The notes: generated from the sequence alone by a model not told the origin. Shown: positions 22,192 to 34,309, counted from the first letter of the stretch. The stretch: 64,000 bases of DNA from Humulus lupulus (GCF_963169125.1 NC_084795.1:145923766-145987765); one strand, 5' to 3'. A program made the numbers and translations.

Positions 22192-25078
22192 TGTAATGCC
22201 CCAAATTTCCTAATAAGGTTTAGGACCTTGATTAGGAGGCCAGGAGGGCCATAATTGATTCATTATGCTATTTAATGATAATATGCATGTTTAGGTGTAT
22301 TAAATATGCATGTGAACCCATTTGTGATTAATTGGGTGATTTTCATATTTTGGCCATTTCGGGCATTTTTGGCATATATGTGAAATGGGCGTGGTGCTTT
22401 ATTATTATTTGGTTATGCCAGGGTTACCCAGCACAAGGCGATCCTAGGAGGTAAGCTAGTGGGAAAGTCACAACGGGGTTTAAGCTTGTCTTGGAGTAAG
22501 TCAAGGGGTATTTAGAGCATTATCGGGTTATTGGGTAATGGGAATTAATATTTGGTGATAAATTGGGAGTTAGTAAGACCAGGGGGAAATTCTGGAAGTT
22601 TTGACTATAATGTCCCCGGGGGTGTTTTCGGGACCCCGAGCATTAGGTTTTATTGGAAGCTACTTAAGCTTGAAGTAACCTTTTAAGAAAGAAAAGAAAC
22701 GTTCTGTACGTTCTCTCTCGCTAAAGTTCCCTTTTCGTTCCCGATCGCATTTTCGAAGATAACTTGAGTTCTAGGACTCAGAATCAAGCGAGGATCGAGG
22801 CATAGCAATCCTAAGGAGAATTAGAAGCTTATTAGCCGGAGGATTTAGTTGGAAACAACTCAATCGGAGGTAATTCAAGTTTTAAGTTTTTTAAAGTTTC
22901 TAAGCTTAGAATCAGACTTTGTTAATTGTTGAGTTTTTGGTTGGTTTGAACCTTGGGTTTTGGTGGTTTTGGACCATTGGGGAGTTTGGGAACTTTGATT
23001 TAATGATTTGGGAATGTTTAGACATGTTTTTGGGAGGTTTTAAAAGGTTAAAACGAAGGAAAAATGGCTGCCCCGAAGTTGGGCCGCGACCCTGTTCTTG
23101 AGCGCCGCGGCCCCAGTTCGAAGAAGCAGGTGCCAGGAAATTGGCCTTGCTGGGCGCCGCGGCCCTTGATGGAGGGCGCCGCAGCCCTAGCCTCAGAGAA
23201 CCCTGGGGGCCGCGGCCCAAGGTGCTAGGGCCACAGCCCTTGCCCTGTTTTCACCCCGTTTGCTCGTTTTGACCCCGGAAACATGGTTTTAGGCCTCGGG
23301 ATCATTCCTACTACCCGGATTAGTGAGGATTGATGTCTTGGAGGCTAAGTTTTAGTTCAAGGGTTGGTTTTAGAACTTGAACTCATTGGATCACCATTTG
23401 TGGTTGTGACTAGGTTAACACTAGAGGCTTGGAATCGGGATCGTGCTTGTGGCTCATTTGTTGGTAACCTGTGCTTGGACCAAAGGTAAGAAAACTGCAC
23501 CCCATGTGTGACATACATGATTATGATTGATACATGTTGGATGTTTAAATGTAAACATTGATAGCATAACGAATGCTTGGCGATCTTGCCCATTTGCATA
23601 TGATTATTGTTGAGGCATGCTGGATGATTAAGTGTGACGCATGTGATGCACGAGAAACATGTGATTAGGGCATGCCATGAATGATGAATATGAGATTGGT
23701 CAGAGCTTGAGTCTCTGTGTTTGTGCATGATCATAATTATGCTAGCAACTGTTTAGTAAGCATGTTGAATGCCCTATTCTTGAATAATTGGCATATGACA
23801 CACATTGATAGCATTGCTTACTTGTGCATGGCACTGACTAATTAGTCAGATTTGGCATAGGTGCTAGTATCAACTATGAAGCTGTGACTCATTAGTCAGG
23901 TTTGGCAGTGGTACCGGGCACTGGTCACACAGGGCTGACTCATTAGTCAGAATTGGCAAAGGTGTTAGTATCAGCTGTGAAGCCGTGACTTATTAGTCAG
24001 GTTCGGCAGTGGTACTGGGCACTGATCACATTGTGCTAACTCACTAGTCATGACAACCCTAGTGTGTAGTGCAAGCTTTGTCGATTGGATCTAATCGACC
24101 CTCTGCATTGAATGACTCAAAGAGCATTAATGCAGGACCGACCTCAAGTTCGATGAATATAAACAAGCATTTATCTAGCCAAGGGCTAGTCAAGTAGAGC
24201 CATTGCAGGAAATGGGCATCGGGCCCCTAGTGACCTGGTTGTCAGTCACTCAGTATGGTTTACCAGAACCTCAAGTGATATTCACTCATTTGATCAAAGC
24301 TATGGGCTCTGCATGATCATTTTGATCATCATATGCATGGCTTGGGCACTGAGGCCCCAGTGACTTGCTTGTTGGTCACTCAGCATGGTTTACCAGAACC
24401 TGTTGAAGGTTAGAGACTTACCCAACAGCCACCCTTCCACTTGAATTAGTGACTCGCTTGACGGTCACTCAGCATGGTTTATCGGAACCTCAAGTGTTGC
24501 GACACTCATCTGATTAGGATTGACTTGATAGTCCTCCAATCAAAAGGCCAGGACTTCTTATCCTGGATACCCCAGCATCTGTTGAAATTCATTTGCATGC
24601 TGAATAGAGCTATGAATGCTAGGCATGCCAGATATGATCTGGTATCATGATAGGACTATTTATGAGCATATGAGTTTTCTTGCTGGGCTTCGGCTCACGG
24701 GTGCTTTGTGGTGCAGGTAAAGGCAAAAGGAAGCTGGACCATCCTTGAGTTGGAGAGCTTAGGTGATGACGTGTACATATGCAGCTGCTCAACCAATACT
24801 TGGGCGAGGTTTGAAAGTGGAACTAGGGCTGAACCCTGTTTTGCCGCTTAGAACGGCCTATTGTAAACACTTTCTTGTAATAAACTCTGAAATTATATTT
24901 TTGGGATCCCAATGTATACAGTAAACGTTCTAGTGAAACGTTATATCTTAACCAAAGTTTTTAACCCCTAAACCGCTAATCACACTTAGTTACACGTTTA
25001 TGGCCAAACGACTCGATTAGCGAGTTTAGCACTGTTTGCAATGTGCACTGTAGCGGTCCTTGGAGTTAGGGCGTTACA
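22192..25078 (+). repeat. Solo LTR of a second K-related gypsy family (2887 bp)
   Basis: It starts TGTAATGCCCCAAATTTCC and ends AGGGCGTTACA, flanked by ACTAG at 22187-22191 and 25079-25083. A GCAGGTAAAGGCAA segment at about 24715 is shared with the K LTR (about 14077). No primer site, gag or pol. A GC-rich patch at 23080-23240 repeats CCGCGGCCC/GCCGCAGCCC-like motifs. The frames seen inside are chance ones. Confidence 0.9.
23835..24050. repeat. Tandem repeat, period about 102 bp, two copies
   Basis: GACTNATTAGTCAGR-TTGGCA recurs at 23835, about 23885, 23937 and 23987. Each 102-bp unit is itself two diverged half units. A separate motif, GGTCACTCAGCATGGTTTA, recurs near 24255, 24376 and 24463. 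Both lie in the solo LTR. Confidence 0.75.
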
Positions 25079-26646
25079 ACTAGTGTGGGCAATTCTCAAC
25101 ACATGAGATAGATATAGAGAGAAGAAGAGAAAATAACATAGAGGCTTAGAAAATTACTTGTGTTTAGAGAGAATCTAAAACTATCAGAAAATCTGACTTG
25201 TGACTTATGTTGTTTTGACTTCTCTCTAAGCACTCCTTTTATAGACTCAATTAGGCCATTTAATTTAATTAAAAAAATCAATAAAATAATAGCCATCTTA
25301 AAGCCCTAGGTCGAAATTATTATGGGCTTTAGGCCTGTGAAATTTCCCATTTGATTATAAGCCCATTGGACTTAAAATCAATGCATGTATTATTTTCTAT
25401 CGATTTGCTTAATTAAATAATTATTTAAATCCTTTAACAAATTAATTATTTATAATTTGAAAATTGATTTAAACTTATTTATTAATTTAGATACCAATTT
25501 ATCTTAATTAATAAATCTGTCATAATTTCTCTTTTCTTCTCAAAATTACACAACTCTGTGAAACTATCCAAAATTAACCTGGTCAACTTTGATAATTCTA
25601 ATTGATGATTAAATCAATTAATTGAGACTATCTAGATGATTTTATCCAAGGTACAATGGGGACCATGGCCCTATGAAATCAAGCTCCAATAAGTTATCAT
25701 AAATCTAACAAATAAATTTACTAACTTATTAATTCTTCGTGACTCCACTATAGACTCGAAATTGCACTCTTGAATTCATAGAACGCTCTATAACAAATAT
25801 AGATACGTTATTAATTATCCATTGTTACAACCATAATTGTCACTCAATCCTCTATAGACGGTCTACAATGAGATAGGACTAAAATACCATTTTACCCCCA
25901 TTGTATTTTATCCTTAAAACACTTAGTTCCTTGTAAATGATATTTCAGTAAACTAATTTAATTACTGAAATGAGATCTCTATCATTTAACACCTTGAACC
26001 AAACTAAAAGGAAACCATCGTTTCACTTCTTCATCAGAAGCTATAGATGTTCATATCTATGATTAACACTCCCACTCAATTATACTACCGAGTTCCCAAG
26101 ATGGTAGGGTAAGCTGGTAACGAACAAGTCAAAGAACTCAAATAATACAATCAGTTAGAATACTAACCACTCAGAATTGAGATTGAATTGACCTATGGTC
26201 AACTATATGATATGACTAGAATAGATAATAACGGTATGTTTACTTATCTTATCAACTGTCAATATCGGTCCAGTCCGATGTAACAAATACATCCGATCTT
26301 ATCTACTTTGCTAATGTTCTAAAAAGAACATAACACTGTAATGTTTAAGTAGATCATATCGTAGATTGGCAAGTCAGTGTAAATCCGGTGCACGGACTAA
26401 TCTTAGGACTAACTTATTTTGAACATATAATCATATTTATATTCCACAGTGATTACATCACTATAAATAAGATTAGCTATATGCTCGGGATTTAATATAA
26501 GTTTATATTAAACAAACAATCATGAAAATAAAACATGTGAGCAAAGTGATTAACCAAGTAAAAAAAAAAAGATTTCTATTCTTTTATTGATAATAAAATG
26601 AGATTACAAAGAATTTGAGTTTTAATTAGGGCATAAAACCCCAACA

Positions 26647-29428
26647 AACTCCCACTTGCACTAATTGAAACTAATGTCTTAATTCTACTAATCCCATATC
26701 CTTGATATGCTTATCAAATGTAGCTTCTGGTAGTGTCTTTGTAAACGGATCTGCAAGATTGTCTTCAGTTGCAATCTTCATAACCTTCACATCTCCCCTG
26801 GCCACATATTCTCAAATAATGTAATACTTCCTTTCTATATGCTTACTCCTCTTGTGACTTTGAGGTTCTTTCGAGTTGGCTATCGCTCCTGTATTGTCAC
26901 AAAACAACACAAGCGGTTTATCCATTTCTGGAATAACACCAAGATCCGAATAGAACTTCTTTAGCCAGACTATTTCCTTAGCTACTTCTGACGTAGCTAT
27001 GTACTCAGCCTCCATGGTGGAATCTGAGATTGCAGACTGCTTTACGCTTTTCCAAATCACAACTCCACCCCCAAGAGTAAACACCATTCAAAAAGTAGAC
27101 TTTCTGTCATCGACATTAGTCTGAAAATCTGAATCGATGTAGCCTACAGGGTTCAGAACACCACCCATGTAGACTAACATATAATCCCTAGTCCGTCTCA
27201 AATACTTCAAGATATGCTTAACTACTATCCATGTTCTGGTCCTGGGTTTGACTGATACCTGCTCACTACTCCCACTGCATAGCAGATATCTGGTCTAGTA
27301 CACAACATGGCATACATCAGACTTCCAACTGCAGATGCGTAAGGAACTTTTCTCATTGCATCTTCCTCTTCAGGAGTCTGGGGAGACTGCTTCTTTGAAA
27401 GATGAATTCCACGGCAGGACGGTAGACGCCCTTTCTTGGAATTTGTCATTGAGAAACGTTCAAGCACTTTATCAATGTAAGCTACTTGAGATAGAGCTAA
27501 AAGTTTGTTCTTTCTATCCATGATGATCTGAATACCTAGAGCATAACTTGCTTCACCCAAATCCTTCATCTGGAATTGAGTGCTCAGGAAATTCTTCACA
27601 TCTGATAATTTCTTAACATTGTTTCCAATGAGTAAGATATCATCTACATAAAAGAACCAGGAATACCACTATTTGATTTGCCTTCAGTTGGTAAACACAG
27701 GGCTCATCAGTATTTTGTTCAAAGCCATAGGTTTTGATTATTTCATCAAACCTAAGATTCCAGGAATGAGAAGCTTGCTTAAGTCCATAGATGGACCTAT
27801 TTAACTTACAAACTTTTCCTTCTTGTCCAGATACTTTAAATCCTTCTGGCTGATCCATATAAATGACTTCGTCAAGCTTTCCATTAAGAAAAGTTGTCTT
27901 GACGTCCATTTGCCAGATCTCATAGTCGAGAGTGGCTGCTATGGATAAGAGGATGCGAATGGATTTGAGCATGGCTACCGGACTAAAAGTTTCCTCATAG
28001 TCCACGCCTTCTCTTTAGGTATAACCATTTGCCACTAATCGAGCTATATAAGTCTCAATATTTCCATCAACATCTTGTTTATTCTTGTAGATCCACTTGC
28101 ACCCAATGGCCCTAAAGTCACTAGGTGCTTCCACAAGATCCCAGACGGAATTTGAGTACATGGACTCCATTTCCTGTATCATGGCTTCGAGCCATAGTTC
28201 CTTTTCAGAGCTAGCCATTGCCTGTTTGAAAGACAACGGATCATCATCACTAGTGTCACCAACAACCATATTGGTTTCACCATCCAAACCATAGCGAATT
28301 GGGTTCCTAGAAACCATCCCACTACGACGAGGCTCCGTGACTATTTGCTCAGGAACAATGGTACTTTCTTCATTTAAATCGACTTGCGTCGGTTGGACGT
28401 GAAGAGTGGGAATTTCATCATCAACTCGCGTTGATGACGATGGAACATTGGTTGGAGTCAATTCTTTAACAATCTCCTCTAAAACCACTTTGCTGCGAGG
28501 TTTAAAGTTTTGGACATAGTCATTTTCCAGAAAAGTAGCATTTGTAGAAGTAAACACTTTCTTTTCTGAATGACTATAGAAAATTCCACCCTGAGTACCT
28601 TTAGGATAGCCAACAAACATGCAAACTTTAGTTTGCGGTTCTAGCTTTCCCTCCTTTTCCTCAGGACGTGAGCGGGACACCCCCAGATTCTATAATGGCG
28701 TAAACTAAGTTCACGACCATTCCAGCCTTCTAAAGGTGTTTTGGGGATTGATTTTGACGGCACGACATTGAGAATGTCATTCGTGGTTTCAATTGCATGT
28801 CTCCAAAACAAAGTTGGTAGAGTTGAGTAACTAAGCATGCATCTAACTATTTCCAATAAAGTTTTGTTTTGGCGTTCCGCTACACCATTTTGTTGCGGAG
28901 TACCTGGGGCAGTAAGTTGTGATAAAATCTCAAGTTCAGTGAAATGATCTTGGAACTGCATATCCAAATATTCTCCACCCCTATCAGATTACAAGATCTT
29001 TAACGTTTTACCTAATTGGTTCTGAGCCATTGCTAGGAATTCCTGAAACTTTGAAAATATTTCTGATTTCCTATGCATTAGGTAAAGACATGAGTATCTA
29101 GAGTAATCATCAATGAAAGCGACGAAATACTCAAAACCACCTCTGAATTTTTCATTCAAAGGTCCACAAACATCTTAATGCACAAGACCAAGTGGTTCTT
29201 TGGGCCTATCACCCTTTGCAAAGAATGGACGCTTGGTCAGTTTGCCTTCTAGACAAGATTCACAGACAGGTAATTCACCTAAGGTGAGTTCCCTCAAAGG
29301 TCCGTCCTTTGTAAGTCTTTGAATCCTATCATAGCCAATGTGACCTAGTCTCAAGTGCCATAAATACGTCATATTATTGTTATCGGTCTTTTGACGTTTA
29401 TTGGTCCTAGGTTTAGCTACTTTGAAGT
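26647..29428 (-). pseudogene. copia pol of C1 (GAG-pre-integrase to RNase H), disrupted
   Basis: From high to low coordinate: TYLWHLRLGHIGYDRIQ and CESCLEGKLTKRPF (29372-29220, the integrase zinc region), then a stop. The integrase core has SDRGGEYLDMQFQDHF and PGTPQQNGVAERQNKT (about 28990-28850). A linker follows, then RT (WLEAMIQEMESM, CKWIYKNK, GVDYEETFSPVAMLKSIR, KTTFLNGKL, YGLKQASHSW). YVDDILLIGNN is at 27650-27621. RNase H ends with STMEAEYIATSEVAKEIVWLK and CDNTGAIA. Stops or frameshifts occur near 28985, 28675, 28012 (TAA), 27650 and 27240. At 27650 an extra T in a TTTT run moves YVDD out of frame. Confidence 0.88.
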
Positions 29429-30217
29429 TTGGTAATGGTTCTAACTTGTGACTGTGACTAGGTGTATGCTAGGGCTCGGAAGGGATTGTGCTTGAGGGTT
29501 GTCATCGTTGATCAAAGCTACCGGAATCCAAAGGTAAGAAAACTGCACCCGGTTGTGTGATGGTATTGGGACTAAGAGCCCCCTATAGGGGGTGCGACCT
29601 AAGGGCGTCGACCCTGGTTACTATATGTGAATTGGTTATTATTTGTGAATTGGTTATTATATGTAAATTGGTTATTAATGTGAATTGATGAACTTGGTAT
29701 GTTGAATACCTGATTATGGATATTTTGGGTTGTTAAGTATATGATTATACTGTTCGAGTTGTCTGATTGTTTAATTGATGATTATGCTCTGTTATTCTAT
29801 TTTCTTGTTGGGCCTTGGCTCACAGGTGCTACATGGTGCAGGTAAAGGTAAGGGTAAGATGGACCAGTCCTGAATGGGAGAGCTTTGAGGCTGAATATAC
29901 ATAGTCGGCTGATTGGCCGCCATGGCCGAGGAGTGGTACAGGACGGGAAAGCCTAAATGTCTGTTTTTCCCTTAGAGTGGCTAGTAGCTGTACCTATAAC
30001 CTGAAATTTTGTAAACTGTTTTTTAAATGCTATTTCTTTTGGGATCCCATGTACTAAAATGTTTAACTATATGAAATGAAACTTTTGTGACCAAAATCTT
30101 TTAACCCTAGTTCAACTATAGTTTCAGTAACACGTTTCTAACTAAATGACTTAATTAACAAGTCTTGCACTTTTATAAATACACAGTGTAACGGTCTTGG
30201 CTATCCAGGGCGTTACA
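29429..30217 (+). repeat. 3' LTR of K, second piece
   Basis: It resumes at the equivalent of 5' LTR 13505 (AGTTTGGTAATGG) and runs to the AAGTA duplication. About 1.36 kb of LTR is missing across the C1 junction. A further 147 bp (equivalent of 13678-13823) is missing near 29585, between CCCTATA and GGGGGTGCG. Confidence 0.9.
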
Positions 30218-30280
30218 AAGTATTCGCTCATTATGTGTGATGTTTTGCTATATTGTCATTAATTGTTTATAAGTACAGGA

Positions 30281-32822
30281 TCAGAAATGTTCAAACAGGA
30301 CTTGGTCATGGCAAGTGACCGAGAACCTTAAGCTCCTTCCAACATCTTCTTCAGCACCATCGATGCCTGTCGCCAGAGAAATTTCAGGAGACTCCTGAGC
30401 ATTCCTTTCCTCTTCTAGGCGAGCAACGCATTTCTTGAGTTCAATCTGCCTCATCTTCTCGGGAAGATAGTCGAAATTCGCCCTTGGGTTTTTCTTCCAG
30501 AATAGGTAGAAGCAGTTAAAAGTTGCTCCTCTAAACCTCTCCAGGTTTTGGGAATTTGTTTCCTTGAGCAGCTTGACCCGCTCCTCTAGCCTAGTAGCCT
30601 CCTTCATGCTAGCAACCAAATCCTCTTGAAGTTTGGCTGCTTCTTTGAAGTTGTTCTCTGAAGCTTCCTTGAATTTCTCCTTGGCAGCAATGGTCTTGGC
30701 CAGTTCTTCCTGGGTCTTCTTTAGCTCCTCGGTTAAACTGGCAATTTTTCCTTCAGCTGCCTTAATTTCCTCAGCGTGTATGGCCTCGATCTCCTCAGCA
30801 TGACGCCAACCATTGCTCTCGGTCAGGATACCCTGAGTACAAAGAAAAAGTGACAGTTAGAGGCAATTAGAGAAAATGTTGCTCGACTAAAACAGTGTAG
30901 AAAAAACTCTTACACTGAGGACTTCAGTAATCCCGCGAATAAGGACCTGGCTGTGCTTCAGTGGGGGAGGATGGGCAAAGGCTTCTTGGCTGCGACGGTG
31001 CTTGGACAATTTTTGCAGCTTCTCGTAGGTACAGTTAAAAGCATTTTCAGCAAGTCAGTGACCAAGGGTCTCCTTGCCTGCTCGGAGGAAGGGACACTGC
31101 GAGGAGGAGGAGCCGTTGTAGTTCTAGACGGAGTAGGATCCGGAGGGTCTTCTGGTTGAGCCTTTTTCTTGGAAGGCTCACTACTGCTCTCCCCAAGATG
31201 CTTTCTGCTCGACTTCTTCTTGCTCGAAGGAGCTTTAGCAGAGGCGTACATATCAAAAGCGTTTTCAGATGGCATGAATACAAAACAAAAAAAAACGAGC
31301 AGATATGTTAAGAAGTAATTTAGAGTGATAAGGGAATAATGTAAAGAGAAATTCTAAGTAGTATACCCGAACTATTATTACTGGTCGTTATATTATTTAA
31401 AGAACTACATCTACACTCACTATCTGCCTTGAAGAAGTCCAAGCTAAAATTATTGGTCGTAAATTTAAAGTTGCCATCCCTATCAAATAAATGACAAGGG
31501 ATGGGCCAGTTATCTAAAAGTGAGAAGTCTATACTGTTCTCATCTAAGGACTCAAGTATAGGACAGGTATATTCCGGTAGTTTTTGTTTTCCCCTCCCAT
31601 GATGGGCAACAGTTCGAGGGTTGCTAGATGGCTCTCGGATGGTCACTCCTATTGGTCGTCGCCTCTAGAGTTGTGACACATCTTGCTGCTGCTCGGGGAT
31701 TTCCTGTCCTTCGGTGCTGTCTCCAGTGGCACTCCCTGCAGTGGATTCTCTCACTTCTTAATGAGGTTCCAAAAGGCCGACCATCCTTAAATTACTCTCA
31801 ATGACCAACTCCTTGACGCTCTTTTCTATGTTCCTCATGCTGGCTAGGGTTGTGGCTCTTATCTCCATCTCTGGAGTTGGGGTCTGGTCGGTGCCATGGA
31901 CCTAAGCGTAGCACCAAATTACTAAGGACAAGAAAAGAAATAACAAATAAAAAATGAATGACTAGAAGTTCCGACCAGAGATTGAAAAGTTTACCTCCTC
32001 GTGTGAAGGCCAAGTTGTCAACAATTAGGTCTGTAGTGAGGAAGTACTCTTGGAAATAGTTTCCTACGTTGGACTTGTGGGTTACATCACTCAGGAATAT
32101 GCGAGTAGATTCCTGGTGGCAAAAGTGGAAAAACTCCGTGTTGTTTTGGTTGGGGTTGGATTTAAGATCGAACAGATAGTTAATCTCGTGTGGGGTAGGC
32201 ACAAGCCATTTTTTGTGGTTATATAGGATATATAGTGTTGATAGTACTTTATATCCATTGGGGGTTATTTGGAAAGGGGCGACCTCGAAATAATTGGCCA
32301 CCCCTTGGAAAAGCCATGCAAGGGCAAGATTGTCCCTGCCTCTATATGATACCTCGACCAGGCGCTGTAGGTGCCTCCAGGCACGTTTGCTCTTTGGTCG
32401 AGTGCGGGTTTGTATAGGGTAATCCCAGGAAGCCCGTACTTCTTGGGATATTTTGCCACCATCTTTGCTGATATGACACTAGGAGGGGCGATGTACCAGT
32501 CTACTTCTGCTCGAGGGCCATCCCGAGGACGGGCTTTTGGCTGAATGTCTGGTGGTGAAAAATTTAAAGGTTGAGGGTTGTTTGAAGGACCCTTGGTATT
32601 GGTTGCAGGCTGGTTAGAAGGTGAATTGATCGTTTTATTTTTCTTACGAGCAGTGTATTTGACACGACCCATGTTTGGTTGACTCGCTGAAGGACTGGTA
32701 GTAGGATTTTGTTGTGAAGATAAAGGCTCGGGAAATGGCAAAGAAGGTTGTTCTTGGTCCTCGAACAACAACACGAGAAGATCATCGTCTATTGGTCTCT
32801 CACCTCCCCAGGGATCATGCAT
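30281..32822 (-). pseudogene. Antisense, intron-containing reading frame of T2
   Basis: It lies between integrase and the 3' LTR, opposite to gag-pol. It starts at ATG 32822 (MHDPWGGERPIDDD). A basic, proline/serine-rich part follows, then YGLPGITLYKP. After a frameshift near 32350 comes GVANYFEVAPFQITPNGYKVL ... PTPHEINYLFDLK. This pattern resembles the 'putative gypsy type transposon' family (Pfam Transposase_28), from memory. Probable introns: donor at about 31996 (GAGGAG|GTAAAC) to acceptor near 31904; donor near 30917; acceptor near 30829. The C-terminal part is a charged coiled coil (KEATRLEERVKLLKETN; YLFWKKNPRANFDYLPEKM), also found in T3 at 58560-58990. Extra antisense frames are known from Tat-lineage elements; function is unknown. 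Stops near 31760 and 31665 suggest decay here. Confidence 0.62.
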
Positions 32823-33682
32823 GAATATTTGAGAAGAGCAAAGGGGAAGTGAAAATCTACGACCAATAGTCAGAAGAAAGAGAAAAGCAAGGATAACACT
32901 GCTTGTATATAAAAATTAAGCTTTTATACGACCAATAGCATCTTGATAAAAAACACAATAAATGTGCGAGCAGTTTGAAAAAATATATCAAAAAGCGAAA
33001 GTAAAAAGTTTTTTAGAAAAACTTTTCAACTCCGAGAATAGGCGGGAAAAACCTAGTTTTTCCGAAAAGCTTAAAATCGAATTTTTACTTCGATTTTGGA
33101 CCCGAAATCAGTACTCCTATATCCCACATTGCTTTCTAAGCATTGCCAAGTATTTTATAATACCTAAAATCCCTATTCTAGCATACTTTTTTATATGTAT
33201 CTTTGTCTAAACTAGATAACCCAGAAACTTTTTCTCAAGAATAGTGGAGACGCAATAACAAAACTTCATGAAAGCAAGACTGGATTACATAAAAGAGAAA
33301 GTGGGTTCGAAACTTACTTGGAATATGAGTTGTAGGAGAAATCACAAAGATTTTTGCTCAGAGTTTGTCGAAGACGCCTCGGATCACAGAGGTTTTTTGG
33401 ATTTTCTTGGAGGTTTTTTTCTAAGTTCTTGAGGAAAGAGAAGGTTTCAGTAAAAAATGAAAAGCGTGAAGAGTTATATATTTATACTGCTCGGGGCGTT
33501 ATTGAAGAGTAATGATGGGGATGAGATTTCGATGTATGGGGAATTGCAATAACCGTCAAAATATTTTTGGGAAATTGTAAAAATCATAATTGCTTGCTTT
33601 TTCGAAAAAGGTGATGACATACATGACAAGTTAGACGGGTTGCTGGTCGAGTAAGTTTATTAAATGTTGATCGCAGTAAAAT
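32823..33682. other. T2 region between antisense frame and 3' LTR
   Basis: Noncoding and AT-rich. On the minus strand it would be the promoter and 5' leader of the antisense frame. A minus-strand TATAAATATATAACTC-like sequence lies near 33475-33487. No other feature is seen. Confidence 0.45.
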
Positions 33683-33698
33683 AAACTTGGGGGACAAA
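33683..33698 (+). promoter_or_regulatory. Polypurine tract of T2
   Basis: AAACTTGGGGGACAAA directly before the 3' LTR. T3 has AAACTTGGGGGGCAAT at the same place. Confidence 0.82.
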
Positions 33699-34309
33699 TG
33701 CTTATCCTAAAAAATATTACTCGCTAACATGGCAATATTTGTGTACACATGGGTTGCACTTGACTAATTAGTTACTACATTCAGGTCGACCAACGACTAG
33801 GATACTCGACCGTACGGCAGAGGCTGTGTTGACATGTACGACCAGGTCTGGTCGTGGTAAAAAGGTCATATATTAAATACAATTACATATCAGATATTTC
33901 TAAAGATATTTGATCCTATTTTTATGTAAATATGATGTTTTCTGTTATTTTTAAATATGCTTAAATCAACGTGTATATAAAGCCCATTGGCCCATATGTA
34001 TATCATGGAGCCTATAAATAGGACTCAAGGAGTTCAGAAGAAAGGGGGGGATCGATTTTGGAGAGAATCAGTGTTATTGATATACAAACTTTTGTACTTT
34101 TTTGGAGCTTGTGACACTCAGTAAACCCTTGTTTACTGATCGCAGTTTTCATAATACGTCAATATAAACACTAAGTGGAAGTAGGTTATTACCAATATCT
34201 GGGGCCGAACCACTATAAAATTTGGTGTCGTTTATCTTCTTGAATTCAATTGATCTTATTTCTACCGTTTTGATTGACTCCGTGTCGTTGACCAAATCAA
34301 GGGTCAACA
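33699..34309 (+). repeat. 3' LTR of T2 (611 bp)
   Basis: It starts TGCTTATCC and ends GGGTCAACA, followed by ATTTG. TATAAATA is at 34013-34020 and the GACCAGGTCTGGTC dyad at 33839-33854. Divergence from the 5' copy is visibly higher than between the T3 LTRs. Confidence 0.92.

Larger units (their letters stand above)
21917..26646 (-). repeat. 3' LTR of C1, split by a solo LTR
   Basis: On the minus strand it begins TGTTGGGGTTTTATGCCC and ends TAAGCTAATCCAACA. Net length is about 1838 bp after removing 22192-25078 and one duplication. AT-rich, no coding frame. Confidence 0.85.
21917..29428 (-). mobile_element. C1: Ty1/copia element, 5' truncated, nested in K 3' LTR
   Basis: One long LTR (21917-26646 less the nested solo LTR) is followed on the minus strand by RNase H, RT and integrase. 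The element stops inside the GAG-pre-integrase domain. The other LTR, gag, protease and part of the K LTR were removed by one deletion at about 29425-29431. Because of this no target duplication can be matched. Confidence 0.88.
12023..30217 (+). mobile_element. K: Ty3/gypsy chromovirus, Tekay/Del type, nested in T2
   Basis: The element begins TGTAACGACC and ends GGCGTTACA, flanked by AAGTA at 12018-12022 and 30218-30222. It has a 2433-bp 5' LTR, an initiator-Met primer site, gag, and pol in the order protease-RT-RNase H-integrase. A chromodomain-like tail and a purine tract precede the 3' LTR. Very long LTRs plus a chromodomain fit the Tekay/Del clade. Two insertions (15670-18045 and 21917 to about 29428) interrupt it, and pol has stops. 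Confidence 0.93.
4990..34309 (+). mobile_element. T2: Ty3/gypsy Tat-lineage retrotransposon, expanded by nested insertions
   Basis: The two LTRs (4990-5600 and 33699-34309, 611 bp each) are flanked by ATTTG at 4985-4989 and 34310-34314. Domain order is gag, protease, RT, RNase H, a second plant-type RNase H, integrase, then a long 3' region with an antisense frame. The second RNase H and lack of a chromodomain place it in the Tat lineage. Its own sequence is 4990-12022 and 30223-34309; K occupies the rest. LTRs differ by several percent and every domain has stops, so it is old and inactive. Confidence 0.93.

Noticed and set aside
22912..23220. A 102-codon minus-strand frame
   Set aside because: It sits in a GC-rich repeat patch of a solo LTR and is low in complexity (Arg/Gly/Pro).
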